Shown here: piece by piece, positions 10,540 through 20,255 of the stretch | How positions within the stretch are numbered: the stretch's first letter is position 1 | How the letters are laid out: each line of letters starts with the position of its first letter | Source: JABDKH01 sp963768565 | Lineage (GTDB): Bacteria; Bacteroidota; Rhodothermia; Rhodothermales; JABDKH01 | Length of the DNA stretch: 64,000 nt | Direction of reading: 5' to 3' | Assembly (NCBI GenBank): GCA_963768565.1 | Contig: CAVYIO010000007.1 | Span: forward strand, 89,096-153,095 | Program-made: the position numbers and the translations under genes | The notes under the pieces: generated by a model | What the model saw: only the letters and a program-made list of their open reading frames with translations | What the model was told of the DNA's origin: nothing | The model's database searches: none

Positions 10540-11004
10540 TTAGATCTGCCGCAGCAGGTTGACCATCTCGATCGCTGCGGTGGCCGCGTCCACACCCTTG
10601 TTCCCGGCCTTCGTTCCTGCCCGCTCGATGGCCTGCTCGATCGTGTCGGTAGTGACGACCCCGAAAATCACCGGCACGTCGGTGTCCATCGAGACGGTGG
10701 AGACACCTCGAGCCACCGCACCACACACGAGGTCGTAGTGCGACGTCGCTCCTCGAATCACGGCGCCGAGACACACTACTGCATCATACGCCCCCGATGC
10801 GGCCAGCCTTCGGGCTACAAGTGGAATCTCAAACGCTCCCGGACACCACGCCACTGACACACGATCCATGTCTGCGCCGTGGCGACTGAACGCATCGAGC
10901 GCACCGCTCAACAATTTCTCGGTTATGAACGAGTTGAAACGCGACACGACGATCGCGAACGATGCGTCTGCGGCGTCCAGCTTCCCATGTACGATTTCCG
11001 GCAT
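10540..11004 (-). CDS. ribH: 6,7-dimethyl-8-ribityllumazine synthase
   Basis: Penultimate step of riboflavin synthesis: condenses the ribityl-uracil amine with dihydroxybutanone phosphate. Family motifs are present: FNSFITEKLLSGA, PGAFEIPL, and GAVIRGATSHYDLV with the catalytic histidine. Start at MPEIVHGKLDA is preferred; five more codons upstream are possible. The length of about 155 residues is typical. No other rib genes are adjacent. Confidence 0.95.
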   Translation of the reverse strand: MPEIVHGKLDAADASFAIVVSRFNSFITEKLLSGALDAFSRHGADMDRVSVAWCPGAFEIPLVARRLAASGAYDAVVCLGAVIRGATSHYDLVCGAVARGVSTVSMDTDVPVIFGVVTTDTIEQAIERAGTKAGNKGVDAATAAIEMVNLLRQI

Positions 11005-11045
11005 GATCTCGTCGTGCAAATATTAGTGATCTTCAGACGCGCCAG

Positions 11046-11906
11046 TCATTCGTTTGATTCAGCCGCCGGGCCCGAACCTGATCGAATTTGGAGGGCGCGC
11101 CTCCGGAGTTGATCGACGTTTTCACCGTTCACGTAATACGCTCCGGGTGAATTGGACCCACCACCCGAAACCGCATGAAAATCTGAACCGCCGGTGGCAA
11201 GGAGTTCGAACCGGTCTGCCAGCGACGTATAGTAGTCCGTCAGACGCTCGTCATGTGACGGGTGCACCGTCTCGATCGCATCAAGACCCATTCGGCCAAA
11301 CGCTTCGATGATGCGCTCGTTGAGCCACTCGCCAGGATGAGCCAGCGATGCGCATCCGCCCGCGCCGTGAATGACGCCGATCGCGTGCTCGACCGAGATC
11401 GCAGCAGATGGAACGTAGGCACTACACCCCGGACCGAGATACAGCTCGAAAGCGCCGCGCACGGAGTTTACGTGACCGGATGCGACCATATACTCTGCGA
11501 TATGAGAACGCGTCACGACTCCGCCGGCACGCCTGCGAATACCCTCGACATCGATGCTCACGCCCGATTCAGCCAGCAGGGTCACGATCTCGACGAGACG
11601 TCGATCCCGTCTGAGCTCCATGGTCTCGATGTAGTCGTCGAGTTCCGGGCACCCATCAACGAAGTAGCCAAGGATGTGGTACTCCTCACCGCCGTCAAGC
11701 GCACTGATCTCGATCCCCGGAACAAACTCGATTCCCTCTGCTTCGCACCGTTCCGCCGCCTCGGCGTTTCCCCTGGTCGTGTCGTGGTCGGTCAGTGCCA
11801 GCATCGAAAGCCCGGCACGTACGGCCAGCCGAACCACTTCGGCTGGTGCATGTTTGCCGTCCGACCATGTGGAATGGGTATGCAGATCGGCATTTCGTAA
11901 ATTCAC
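11046..11906 (-). CDS. PHP-domain phosphoesterase
   Basis: Metal-dependent phosphoesterase of the PHP family, similar to the YciV/RnaAM type that acts on 3',5'-bisphosphates or short RNA 5' ends. Metal motifs run in order: DLHTHSTWSDG, LTDHDT, PGIEIS, an ASLAHPGEW motif and GGSDFH near the end. A GTG start at 11,906 gives MNLRNADLHTHS, a natural PHP N-terminus; further upstream the frame is open but hydrophobic and cysteine-rich, not family-like. It is divergent from the HIT gene. The exact substrate is uncertain. Confidence 0.85.
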   Translation of the reverse strand: MNLRNADLHTHSTWSDGKHAPAEVVRLAVRAGLSMLALTDHDTTRGNAEAAERCEAEGIEFVPGIEISALDGGEEYHILGYFVDGCPELDDYIETMELRRDRRLVEIVTLLAESGVSIDVEGIRRRAGGVVTRSHIAEYMVASGHVNSVRGAFELYLGPGCSAYVPSAAISVEHAIGVIHGAGGCASLAHPGEWLNERIIEAFGRMGLDAIETVHPSHDERLTDYYTSLADRFELLATGGSDFHAVSGGGSNSPGAYYVNGENVDQLRRRALQIRSGSGPAAESNE

Positions 11907-11988
11907 GGCAGCTGCCCGGGTCTTTGCAAGTCCTCGACTGCAGAACGATATAGTCCAGCCATAGCAGACAGTCAAGGTCGATACAGTC

Positions 11989-12501
11989 ATGAAGAGGATG
12001 TGGAGTCCGTGGCGCTCCCAACATATCGAGCGTCTTGGGGCCGACGATGACGAGTACGGAGTGGACGTATTTCGGAGCATCGGGGCCGACAGTTCCAGAG
12101 ACGAAGAGAATCTCGTTATCTGGAGGGGATCTCACGTTTTTGTGGTCCTGAACCTGTACCCGTATAACAACGGTCACCTGCTCATCGTACCTTATCGGCC
12201 GGTTGCTAACTTTTGCGACCTCACGGTCGATGAACAGGTCGAACTCGCCACCTCTATCGACCGGTGCATGCGGTGGCTCGACACAGCCTTGCGACCGGAC
12301 GGGTATAACGTGGGAATGAATATCGGCAGCGCCGCAGGCGCAGGAATCCCTGGCCACATTCACACACATGTGATCCCGCGTTGGGCGGGCGACACCAACT
12401 TCATGCCGGTGGTGGCCGATATCAGAGTGGTTCCAGAGTCTATGGCGGACACGTTTCGGAAATTGAAGCTCGCTGTGCTTCAATCAGATTCAAAAAGTTA
12501 G
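11989..12501 (+). CDS. HIT-family nucleotide hydrolase/phosphorylase
   Basis: A 170-residue histidine-triad protein. MWSPWRSQHIE at the start and NLYPYNNGHLLIVPYR in the middle are typical of the Ap4A-phosphorylase-like HIT branch. GHIHTHVIPRW is the H-x-H-x-H triad with the catalytic central histidine. It probably acts on dinucleoside polyphosphates or nucleotidyl adducts. It is divergent from the PHP gene. Confidence 0.92.
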   Translation: MKRMWSPWRSQHIERLGADDDEYGVDVFRSIGADSSRDEENLVIWRGSHVFVVLNLYPYNNGHLLIVPYRPVANFCDLTVDEQVELATSIDRCMRWLDTALRPDGYNVGMNIGSAAGAGIPGHIHTHVIPRWAGDTNFMPVVADIRVVPESMADTFRKLKLAVLQSDSKS

Positions 12502-12580
12502 CACACGCGCTCCGGTCCGTCCCGGTAGGATCGCACATGTGATCACGCATCGAAATTGTATGGCCCGAGCCTGACACTGA

Positions 12581-13723
12581 ATGAGCGAACCAGACGCACT
12601 TACGGATACGGTCGTCGCGACTACGGGCGGAGCGCAACCGTTCCGCATCAGCTATCGGAATATCGTCCTGTCGGTCCTTCTGAGCCTGGCAGTCGTGGTC
12701 GCCGTGGGGGCTATTACGTACGAGCCTGAGGCCATCCGGCTGATCTGGGAGTCTTTTCATCCCTGGCTGATGGGGCTGGCGGCGATATCTGTGGTGGCCC
12801 GCATTCTCGTAGGTGGCTGGCGACTTCAGTATGTATCCAGCGGCCACCTGTCCTTCAGTTCGGCCGTACGGGGTCAGCTCGCCTGGGACTTCTTTTCCAT
12901 CGTAACGCCGTCTGCGATCGGTGGCGGACCACTCGCCGCCGTATACCTCGCACGTGACGGCAAAGTGCAGGTGGGCGAGGCAACAGCTCTTCTGTTCTTT
13001 GCCATGTTGCTGGACCAGTTCTTTTTTGCGGCGACCGTGCCGCTGCTCGTGATCGCCACGTTCTTCATACCCGTGTTTCCTCCGGCGATCGGTACCGTCG
13101 GTACGACAACGTTCCTGCTCTATTTCGTCGGACTGCTGGGCTGGGTTACCATATTCGCATACGTCACCTTCTTCCGACCTCAAGTGCTCGAGAAGTGGTT
13201 GACCAAAATCTTCCGCATACGCTGGCTGAGGAAGTATCAGGATCGCGTGGCCTCAGAGATGTACTCCATGCAGACTCGCGCCAAGCTCCTTCGGTCGCAA
13301 CCGGCCCGGTTCTTCGTCAACGGATCACTCCAGACCCTGGCCGCATGGGCTATTCGCTATTTCCTGGTGATCTTTATCATCTGGAGTGTCTACGAAGATC
13401 TGGATATACTCCTTGCACTTGTCAGAACAGCTGCGATGACGCTCGGATCTCTCATTCTGCCGACGCCCGGCGGATCCGGCGGTGTTGAGGGTCTGTATGC
13501 ACTCTTCCTCGGACCACCGGTCATGCCGAAGTACATGGTGGCTCCGACACTACTCGTCTGGCGGATCCTCGGATACTACGTGTTCATCGCGCTGGGAGGC
13601 TACCTGACCATGCATCGCGTACGAGCCGAGATCCGGGCACGGAAGCAATCGAGTATTCGTCTTGAGACCTCTCCTGTTTCGACATCGCAAGGCGCCGTCG
13701 AGGGCCCGCACCCTTCGACCTAG
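12581..13723 (+). CDS. Lysylphosphatidylglycerol synthase-type flippase membrane protein
   Basis: A 380-residue polytopic inner-membrane protein with about eight hydrophobic segments, of the UPF0104/LPG-synthase TM-region family (AglD/MprF-flippase-like). Signature regions include LAWDFFSIVTPSAIGGGPLAA and LILPTPGGSGGVEG, the two re-entrant glycine-rich motifs of this family. The soluble aminoacyltransferase domain of MprF is absent, so transfer of lysine is unlikely. A role in moving lipids or polyprenyl-linked sugars is inferred. The DUF72 gene follows after 14 bases. Confidence 0.85.
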   Translation: MSEPDALTDTVVATTGGAQPFRISYRNIVLSVLLSLAVVVAVGAITYEPEAIRLIWESFHPWLMGLAAISVVARILVGGWRLQYVSSGHLSFSSAVRGQLAWDFFSIVTPSAIGGGPLAAVYLARDGKVQVGEATALLFFAMLLDQFFFAATVPLLVIATFFIPVFPPAIGTVGTTTFLLYFVGLLGWVTIFAYVTFFRPQVLEKWLTKIFRIRWLRKYQDRVASEMYSMQTRAKLLRSQPARFFVNGSLQTLAAWAIRYFLVIFIIWSVYEDLDILLALVRTAAMTLGSLILPTPGGSGGVEGLYALFLGPPVMPKYMVAPTLLVWRILGYYVFIALGGYLTMHRVRAEIRARKQSSIRLETSPVSTSQGAVEGPHPST

Positions 13724-13737
13724 CTTGCCATCGCTCT

Positions 13738-14811
13738 GTGGAATCTCTTTCTATCTCTCAGCGTCGGGCGCGAGCCGACTCATTCCTGTTCCGCGGTTTT
13801 CAGCCGCATGTAAGATTTGGAACAGCGAGTGACCGCTACGCCGGCTGGATCGGCCAGATCTACCCTGAGTCTTACAGCACGCGCGTCACGAGTCGTCGAC
13901 GCAAGCTCGGCAAGAAGACGTACGAGGAGCGGACCGTACCGGTGGATTCGGCAGCGGACTACTTTGAGCACTTCGACGTGCTTGAAATCGATTTTACATT
14001 CTATCGTGCCCTTCTCGACGCCGACGGAAAGACCACCTCGAACTACGGCGCCCTCGAACGGTACGCGGAATGCGCCCCGGCCCATGCCCGCTTCTATCTG
14101 AAAGCACCTCAGGCGTGTTTTGCGAGGCGTATCAGGAGATTTGTTGACGGGAAAGCAACGTATCAGCGGAATCCGGATTTCCTGAATGCGACTGCGTACG
14201 AACGCACTTTCTTGCATCCCGCACTGGAAATACTTGGGGATCGCATCAAAGGCGTCATCTTCGAGCAGGAGTACCAGCGCGTGTCCGACTCACCCGATCC
14301 GGATGAGAACGTGAGGGAGCTCGACGGCTTCTTCCGATCCATTCCACGCCTCGTCCAGTCGCATCTCGAGATTCGCTCGTCCCATTTGCTCCACCCCCCT
14401 TACTTCGATTGGCTTGCAGACAGCGGACTTGGCTTCGTGTTCAGCCACTGGACCTGGCTTCCGCCGTTGCGAGCGCAATGGAAGCTGGGTGGAGAACGAT
14501 TCACAGCGGCTGATCGAAACGCCGTGACGCGGCTCTTGACGCCTCTGGATATGCCGTACGCCCAGGCATACGGCAAGACGCATCCATTCGACGCCGTCGT
14601 ACCGGAAATCGCAAACAGCGAACAGGCGCAGCGGATGATTCTGGACACGACCGCACTCGCCTTCCAGGCAGAAAGCCACGATGCGGTCCTCAACGTGATC
14701 GCCAACAATCGGGCGTGGGGAAATGCGCCGGCACTCGCTCGCGCAGTAGCAAACCGGATACTGGAGGAAGAGGAAAGGCGATCCGCCTCCGGTGATCAGT
14801 CGCGACCGTAG
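13738..14811 (+). CDS. DUF72 family protein
   Basis: A 357-residue member of the DUF72 (YecE-like) TIM-barrel family, starting at GTG. Family traits: FGTASDRYAGWIGQIYP at the N-terminus, LEIDFTFYRAL, then FYLKAPQACF, and FSHWTWLPPLR near the C-terminal half. The biochemical function of this family is not established. It probably shares a transcript with the upstream flippase-like gene, and its 3' end overlaps the convergent cupin gene by 16 bases. Confidence 0.85.
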   Translation: MESLSISQRRARADSFLFRGFQPHVRFGTASDRYAGWIGQIYPESYSTRVTSRRRKLGKKTYEERTVPVDSAADYFEHFDVLEIDFTFYRALLDADGKTTSNYGALERYAECAPAHARFYLKAPQACFARRIRRFVDGKATYQRNPDFLNATAYERTFLHPALEILGDRIKGVIFEQEYQRVSDSPDPDENVRELDGFFRSIPRLVQSHLEIRSSHLLHPPYFDWLADSGLGFVFSHWTWLPPLRAQWKLGGERFTAADRNAVTRLLTPLDMPYAQAYGKTHPFDAVVPEIANSEQAQRMILDTTALAFQAESHDAVLNVIANNRAWGNAPALARAVANRILEEEERRSASGDQSRP

Positions 14812-15137
14812 TCGTCTTCGAGACGCTCGATGTCGTCTTCAACACAAACGCCCATCTGCGTTTCGATGATCACGAGGAACTCGTCACCATCGTTCTGGAC
14901 GCGGTGCACAGCACCCAGTGGAATGTGGAGCGCGTCACCCGGGCCGATCTCTCGTACGTTGCCGTCCAGCGTCAATTTGCCAACGCCCTGAACAATCGCC
15001 CAGTGTTCGGAGCGGAGCGCGTGCTTCTGCAGCGATAAGCGCTGTCCCGGGTTGACGACTATACGCTTGACACGATAACCGGGCTCGTTGAGATATTCTT
15101 CCCATCTACCCCATGGGCGTACATCGAATTCGATCAT
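14796..15137 (-). CDS. Mannose-6-phosphate isomerase-type cupin
   Basis: A small (113-residue) type II phosphomannose isomerase cupin, equivalent to the C-terminal domain of bifunctional ManC/AlgA enzymes. Motifs: RPWGRWEEY, NPGQRLSLQKHALRSEHW with metal ligands, and PLGAVHRVQN. The ATG overlaps the stop of the upstream nhaC-like gene in an ATGA arrangement, so translation is probably coupled. It could isomerise sugar phosphates or act as a sugar-binding cupin. Confidence 0.85.
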   Translation of the reverse strand: MIEFDVRPWGRWEEYLNEPGYRVKRIVVNPGQRLSLQKHALRSEHWAIVQGVGKLTLDGNVREIGPGDALHIPLGAVHRVQNDGDEFLVIIETQMGVCVEDDIERLEDDYGRD

Positions 15138-16921
15138 GATACCTCTTGAAATGCTGCTTCCTCTTCCGAAAAAATATCCGGGTCTTTTCCAAAGAAACGA
15201 AGACCGAGAAGCAGGATTGATGCACCGATAAGAAGCGAAGCCCACCATGGGAATCCGAAGCCTGTGGGCACGGTCCCGACCAGAATCGCCACGACCCCAA
15301 CGGTCATGGCATACGGCAGCTGGGTACGTACGTGATCAATATGATCACACCCTGACGCCATGGATGAGAGAATAGTCGTATCCGAAATAGGCGAACAATG
15401 ATCGCCCCAGACCGAGCCTGCGAGTACGCACGAAACCGTCGAGTACAGAATGTGGAAGTGAGCCGGGTCTGACATTCCGTTGACCACGAGGACGGCCCAC
15501 GTCAGGGGGATTACGAGTGGCATCAGGATGCCCATGGTACCCCAGCTGGATCCGGTCGCAAATGCGGTCGCTGCGGAAAGAATAAACACGATCGCAGGAA
15601 GCAGCCCGGCCGGAACCGTATCTCCCAGTATCATCACCAGATACTCGGCCGTACCGAGTACTTCTGTGATTCCCGAGAGAGACCATGCCAGTACGAGGAT
15701 GATCATCGCGAACAGCATGGACTTCAGGCCGGCGTACCACGCCTCGATCGTCTGTGCAACCGTGAGTATGCGCTGCCCGACGGACAGGAGATACGCAACG
15801 AGAACGCTGACCAGTGACGCCCACATGAGGGCCTTGTACGAATCCGCGGTGCCGATGATATCCCGAATGGTATCCCCTTCTCCGGTCGCATACAGACCAC
15901 CGATCACCCCGAAGACGAGCACCACTACCGGGATAACCGCATTGAGCGCCCGCTGCGGCTTGCCTTCGATCGGAGCGGTGTGTTCTCCACCAGTTGCTTC
16001 GGGATCTATCGAGGCCCCGGGGCGCACAAGCTGACCCGTTCTGCGGGCCCTCGATTCGGCGGCATGCATCGGGCCGAAGTCGTTGCGCGACAACACGATG
16101 GCAAATACAAAGAAAATCGCCAGCAGTGGATAGAAGCTATAGGGTATCGACTCGAGAAAGACGGCGTAGGGGGAAACGTCCAGTCCGTCGATACTCTCGA
16201 CGGCTGTGCCAATCAAACCAACCTCGTACCCGATCCACGTCGTCACGAGAGCAAGGCACGAGACGGGAGCAGCCGTGGAATCGACGATGTAGGCCAGTTT
16301 TTCGCGAGAGATCTTCAGGCGATCCGTGACCGGCCTCATCGTGTTGCCGACCACAAGCGTATTCGCATAGTCGTCGAAGAAGACGAGCAGACCCAGAACT
16401 CCGGTCGCCAGCTGCCCACGCCGAGCCGATGTCGCCCATGCGGCGATCTTGTTCACGACGCCGTTCATACCCCCGTTACGTGTGACGATTCCGACCATCC
16501 CTCCGATCATAAATGAGAAGAGGATGATCGAGGCATGGTCCTCGTTGGCGAGCGCCTTGAGGACAAACACCTGAAATGCATCGAGCAAACCCTGCAGCAG
16601 TCCGGGTGCAGAAAAACCGTAGACCGCCCATGCGCCGACCCAGATTCCGAGGAAGAGCGCCGGGATCACGCGCTTGAATGCCAGCGCCATCGCAATGGCC
16701 AGTAGCGGCGGCAGGATTGATATCCATCCAAAATGATCGCGATCGTCCGCAGATTCAACCGAGTGCTGCGCCGGCTGAGCCGTCGACGCCGACTCCTGGG
16801 TCACCATGCCCATGGTATCGTCCATCGCACTCGTGGCCTGGTCCTGCGCCAGCGCCGGGGCGACGATCATCAGACTGACCGTCGCGGCAACGAGCGTGGC
16901 GAACACGGCGATACGTTTCAT
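15134..16921 (-). CDS. NhaC-family Na+/H+ antiporter
   Basis: A 595-residue transporter of the NhaC family with a signal-like N-terminal segment (MKRIAVFATLVAATVSLMIV, cleavable up to ALAQ), an extracytoplasmic spacer, then about eleven hydrophobic helices. Family regions include VFFDDYANTLVVGNTMRP and GSVWGDHCSPISDTTILSS, ion-site motifs of NhaC/MleN proteins. It probably exchanges sodium for protons and helps salt and pH homeostasis. It is followed with overlap by the cupin gene and preceded by upp. The cleaved leader plus spacer is seen in several Bacteroidota homologues. Confidence 0.88.
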   Translation of the reverse strand: MKRIAVFATLVAATVSLMIVAPALAQDQATSAMDDTMGMVTQESASTAQPAQHSVESADDRDHFGWISILPPLLAIAMALAFKRVIPALFLGIWVGAWAVYGFSAPGLLQGLLDAFQVFVLKALANEDHASIILFSFMIGGMVGIVTRNGGMNGVVNKIAAWATSARRGQLATGVLGLLVFFDDYANTLVVGNTMRPVTDRLKISREKLAYIVDSTAAPVSCLALVTTWIGYEVGLIGTAVESIDGLDVSPYAVFLESIPYSFYPLLAIFFVFAIVLSRNDFGPMHAAESRARRTGQLVRPGASIDPEATGGEHTAPIEGKPQRALNAVIPVVVLVFGVIGGLYATGEGDTIRDIIGTADSYKALMWASLVSVLVAYLLSVGQRILTVAQTIEAWYAGLKSMLFAMIILVLAWSLSGITEVLGTAEYLVMILGDTVPAGLLPAIVFILSAATAFATGSSWGTMGILMPLVIPLTWAVLVVNGMSDPAHFHILYSTVSCVLAGSVWGDHCSPISDTTILSSMASGCDHIDHVRTQLPYAMTVGVVAILVGTVPTGFGFPWWASLLIGASILLLGLRFFGKDPDIFSEEEAAFQEVS

Positions 16922-16933
16922 GGACGGATCCGT

Positions 16934-17563
16934 TCAAAGTGTTCCGAAAATGCGATCACCGGCATCACCAAGACCCGGTCGGATGTACGCGTTCTCATCA
17001 AGCTCCCGGTCCATCGCAGCAGTGAGGATACGCACATCCGGATGTTGAGCCAGCAGAGTCCTGACCCCTTCCGGTGACGCGACCAGGCACACAAACGTGA
17101 ATCGCGTACCGCCCTTGGCTTTCAGATGCGTGATCGCTCCTACGCCGCTGCCGCCGGTCGCAAGCATGGGATCGACAACAAACGTATGCGTCGAATTCAG
17201 TCCCTCCGGAATGCTCGAATAGTAGTCGACGGGCTGAAACGTCTTCTCGTCACGATACATTCCGAGATGACCGATGCGCGCCTCGGGCACATACCGGACG
17301 AACCCGTCCACCATTCCGAGTCCGGCCCGCAGAATGGGTACGACGACGACGTCCTCCTCTATCACACAGCCACTGGTGGATTCCAGCGGCGTCTCGATCT
17401 CGACTTCCCGCACAGCGAGGTGCCGCATCGATTCATATGCCATTATCGCCGCGGCATCCGAAAGTGTCTTTCGAAATAGACCGGGAGGTGTGTCCCTGCT
17501 CCGAAGAATCGTCAGATCCCTCTTGAGCAACGGATGGTCAACTATTGTGATTTCCGATACCAT
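16934..17563 (-). CDS. upp: Uracil phosphoribosyltransferase
   Basis: Pyrimidine salvage: uracil plus PRPP gives UMP. The PRPP loop VVDPMLATGGSG, VPILRAGLGMVDG, and the uracil-binding C-terminus (YIRPGLGDAGDRIFG) are all present. ATG at 17,563 gives MVSEITIVDHPLL, the family N-terminus. Spacing to nhaC is 12 bases, so an operon is likely. Confidence 0.96.
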   Translation of the reverse strand: MVSEITIVDHPLLKRDLTILRSRDTPPGLFRKTLSDAAAIMAYESMRHLAVREVEIETPLESTSGCVIEEDVVVVPILRAGLGMVDGFVRYVPEARIGHLGMYRDEKTFQPVDYYSSIPEGLNSTHTFVVDPMLATGGSGVGAITHLKAKGGTRFTFVCLVASPEGVRTLLAQHPDVRILTAAMDRELDENAYIRPGLGDAGDRIFGTL

Positions 17564-17594
17564 CAAACCTCGCCCCTGACGCCGACTCCGGACG

Positions 17595-19328
17595 TCACGA
17601 TTCAGATTTGCGCTCGTCCTTGAGGCGACGATGCACTTCGGCATTTTCGAGCCACGGTTTGCGCTCGAAGTAGCTGCGCGTCATATCTCTCACCTTACCG
17701 GAGAGCAGAACAAGCGCCAACAGGTTGGGCAGAATAACAATTCCCAGCGCGACATCACCCAGCGTCCAGACGACCTGGAGAGACACCACGGCGCCGAAGA
17801 AGTGCATACCGACGAAAGCGATCTTGTAGGGAAGAATTGCCCTGGGTCCGAACAGGTAGTTGGCACAGCGATCGCCATAGTAGCTCCACGAGATCGCCGT
17901 CGAGATCGCGAACAGCAGCACGCTGATGAGCACAATGAAGCGACCCCACGTTCCAGGCAGGCCCCTTCTGAACCCGAGCATGGTGAGCGGAGCACCGCTT
18001 TCTACCGCACTGCCGTACAGTCTCGACATCTCTGCTCCGTCCTCGCCGACCGCAACACCGAGTTGCGGCTTGATGCGACCCGTAAACGGCTTCTGCCGAT
18101 CAACGTCGACATAGAGCATTTCGACAGCCACTTCGTGCCACGCGAACCGCACGCTGGAGTTCTGCATGCCGGCTTCGATCGGTACCTCGGCCGGCGCGTC
18201 TGCGGCCGACATGCGCTCGATGTTGCCGTTCGCATCCTCTTCGAGATACGAAATGTCTCCGGCTGCGAGCGTGAACTCTGTCGGCACGGCTTCCTTCCAT
18301 ACGCCGGTCATGATGATCACGAGCCCGGTGATCGTGCAGATCACGATCGTGTCGATAAAGGGTTCGAGCAGTGCGACGACGCCTTCGGATACGGGTTCGT
18401 CGGTTCGAGCCGCGGCGTGCGCGATAGGCGCTGAGCCTTGACCGGCCTCATTCGAAAACAGACCGCGGCGCACGCCCCACATCATCGTCGTCAGAATAGC
18501 CCCGACGCCCGTACCTGCGACGCCCGCTGTGGGATTGAAGGCCTCCGCAAAGATCGTCGCGAACGCCGGCATGAGTGCATCGATGTTCGAAGCGATAATG
18601 ATAAACCCGCCCAGTACGTAGACGGCCGCCATGACCGGCGCGACAATACTCGTCACACGTCCGATACGGCGGATGCCACCGAGCACGACAGCTGCCACGA
18701 TGCCGGCCGTAAGCAATCCGGTCACCCATGCTGGTATTCCGAACTCGGTGTTCATTGTGTCGGCCACCGTGTTGGCCTGCACGGCGTTACCGGTGAGGAA
18801 GGCCGTGAAACCGAGCATGATCGCGAAGAACACCGCGAGAGGCTTCCAGTGGCGCCCCAGCCCGCGCTCGATGTAGTACATCGGCCCGCCGGAGACCGTG
18901 CCGACCAGACGGCCCGATTCGGTCTCAACCTCTCGGTAGTTCTGAGCCAGCGTGACCTCGCTGTACTTCGTCGCCATGCCGAGAAATGCCGTGATCCACA
19001 TCCAGAACAAAGCACCCGGGCCGCCCCAGTGGATCGCGATCGCCACTCCGGCGATGTTGCCGATGCCGACCGTAGCCGACAGCGCGGTAGTCAGTGCCTG
19101 AAAATGCGAAACGTCTCCGGGCTCGTTCGGATCGTCATATTTGCCCGACGTAACGGCGAACCCGTGTCCCAGCCGGCGAAGCTGTATGAAGCCCAGTCGC
19201 AGAGTGAGAAATACGCCGGTGCCCAGCAGTGCGATGACGACATACGGTATTTCCTCGCCCGCAACAGGGATACCCAGATTCCAGATGAAATCCTCCAGCC
19301 ACGAAACAATCGCTTCCAACCATTCCAT
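17595..19328 (-). CDS. AGCS-family sodium:alanine symporter
   Basis: A 577-residue amino-acid:cation symporter (AGCS). Signatures: GTGVFLTLRLGFIQLR, ALSATVGIGNIAGVA, GPGALFWMWITAF, and GLFSNEAGQGSAPIAHAAA. It carries an inserted hydrophilic segment of about 100 residues (around 340-440) between transmembrane helices that most AGCS proteins lack, with SYLEEDANGNIERM and WHEVAVEMLYVDVD. Probably imports alanine, glycine or serine with sodium. Upp follows after 31 bases. Confidence 0.92.
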   Translation of the reverse strand: MEWLEAIVSWLEDFIWNLGIPVAGEEIPYVVIALLGTGVFLTLRLGFIQLRRLGHGFAVTSGKYDDPNEPGDVSHFQALTTALSATVGIGNIAGVAIAIHWGGPGALFWMWITAFLGMATKYSEVTLAQNYREVETESGRLVGTVSGGPMYYIERGLGRHWKPLAVFFAIMLGFTAFLTGNAVQANTVADTMNTEFGIPAWVTGLLTAGIVAAVVLGGIRRIGRVTSIVAPVMAAVYVLGGFIIIASNIDALMPAFATIFAEAFNPTAGVAGTGVGAILTTMMWGVRRGLFSNEAGQGSAPIAHAAARTDEPVSEGVVALLEPFIDTIVICTITGLVIIMTGVWKEAVPTEFTLAAGDISYLEEDANGNIERMSAADAPAEVPIEAGMQNSSVRFAWHEVAVEMLYVDVDRQKPFTGRIKPQLGVAVGEDGAEMSRLYGSAVESGAPLTMLGFRRGLPGTWGRFIVLISVLLFAISTAISWSYYGDRCANYLFGPRAILPYKIAFVGMHFFGAVVSLQVVWTLGDVALGIVILPNLLALVLLSGKVRDMTRSYFERKPWLENAEVHRRLKDERKSES

Positions 19329-19454
19329 GCGGACATCCCTCGGTTAGCTTCAGAAGTGGACTAGCAGACGCCTCAGCACCGGAAAGAGTGGCTACCGCGG
19401 CACTCAGGCGTTACAGGAGCGAAGACAGATCGACGCAAAATATACAGACCTGTC

Positions 19455-19479
19455 AAGGGGCTATCAAACGAAGCCCCTT
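19455..19479 (-). terminator. Hairpin after the ftsE-like gene
   Basis: An 8-base-pair stem (AAGGGGCT with AGCCCCTT) and a 9-base loop, 15 bases past the ftsE stop on the minus strand. There is no strong T run, so it could also act as a partial terminator or stabiliser. Confidence 0.5.
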
Positions 19480-19493
19480 ATTGTGTGCCGAAC

Positions 19494-20177
19494 CTAAAGC
19501 GTCGCGGGATCGACATCCACAAGCTGGCCCTTCATGAAAGCGAGCGTTCGGGCCGGGTAGGACTTGACCAGCCGGTAGTCGTGCGTTGCCATCAAAAGGG
19601 TCATTCCCTGTCGATGGAGACTGATCAAGAGCTTTAGCGTCTCATCCGCAACGGCCGGATCCAGGTTGCCCGTGGGCTCGTCCGCCAACAGGATCCATGG
19701 TTCGTTCGCGATTGCCCGCGCAATGACCACGCGCTGCTGTTCCCCACCCGACAACTCGTGCGGATAACGCCGCCGCTTGTGACTCAGGCCAACGCGCGAC
19801 AACACCTGCAACACCCTGTTCTTCACGACAGCGCCACTCTTTCCCGTCGCATACAGTGCAAATGCAACGTTGTCGAACACATTTCGATCGGGCAGCAGCT
19901 GGAAATCCTGGAATACCACGCCGATCGACCGTCGCAGAAACGGAATCTCCTTCGGCTTTATCGAATCGCTCCGGTAGTCCCCAACCGACGTGACCCCGCT
20001 TTTGGGGACCAGGTCCATATAGAGCAATCGAAGCAGAGTTGTCTTTCCACTTCCGGTGGGACCGATGAGGTAGACCATCTCACCCCGTCCGATCTTGACG
20101 GACAGATTGGCAAAGACGGTTCGCGATCCACCCTGCGGGAGCGGGTAGGATACCGTGACGTTCTTGAAATCAATCAC
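19494..20177 (-). CDS. ftsE: FtsE-like cell-division ABC ATPase
   Basis: A 227-residue ABC ATPase. Walker A GPTGSGKTTLL, signature LSGGEQQRVVIARA, Walker B ILLADEPTGNLDP and the switch histidine (MATHDYRLV) are intact. The opening IDFKNVTVSYP and overall length match FtsE, the partner of FtsX that controls peptidoglycan hydrolases at the septum. No ftsX is adjacent, so assignment to FtsE rather than a LolD-like ATPase rests on the N-terminus and general similarity. Confidence 0.85.
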   Translation of the reverse strand: MIDFKNVTVSYPLPQGGSRTVFANLSVKIGRGEMVYLIGPTGSGKTTLLRLLYMDLVPKSGVTSVGDYRSDSIKPKEIPFLRRSIGVVFQDFQLLPDRNVFDNVAFALYATGKSGAVVKNRVLQVLSRVGLSHKRRRYPHELSGGEQQRVVIARAIANEPWILLADEPTGNLDPAVADETLKLLISLHRQGMTLLMATHDYRLVKSYPARTLAFMKGQLVDVDPATL

Positions 20178-20255
20178 GAGATGGGGAACTGCGCTGGTGG
20201 GAAAACAACCTCCTCAATAGATCGAACAAAGTACCAACAATCATAAGAAGAAATG

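Noticed and set aside
19329..19454. Riboswitch (e.g. glycine) upstream of the amino-acid symporter
   Set aside because: No conserved riboswitch core could be recognised by eye; the region only shows a hairpin near the ftsE end.
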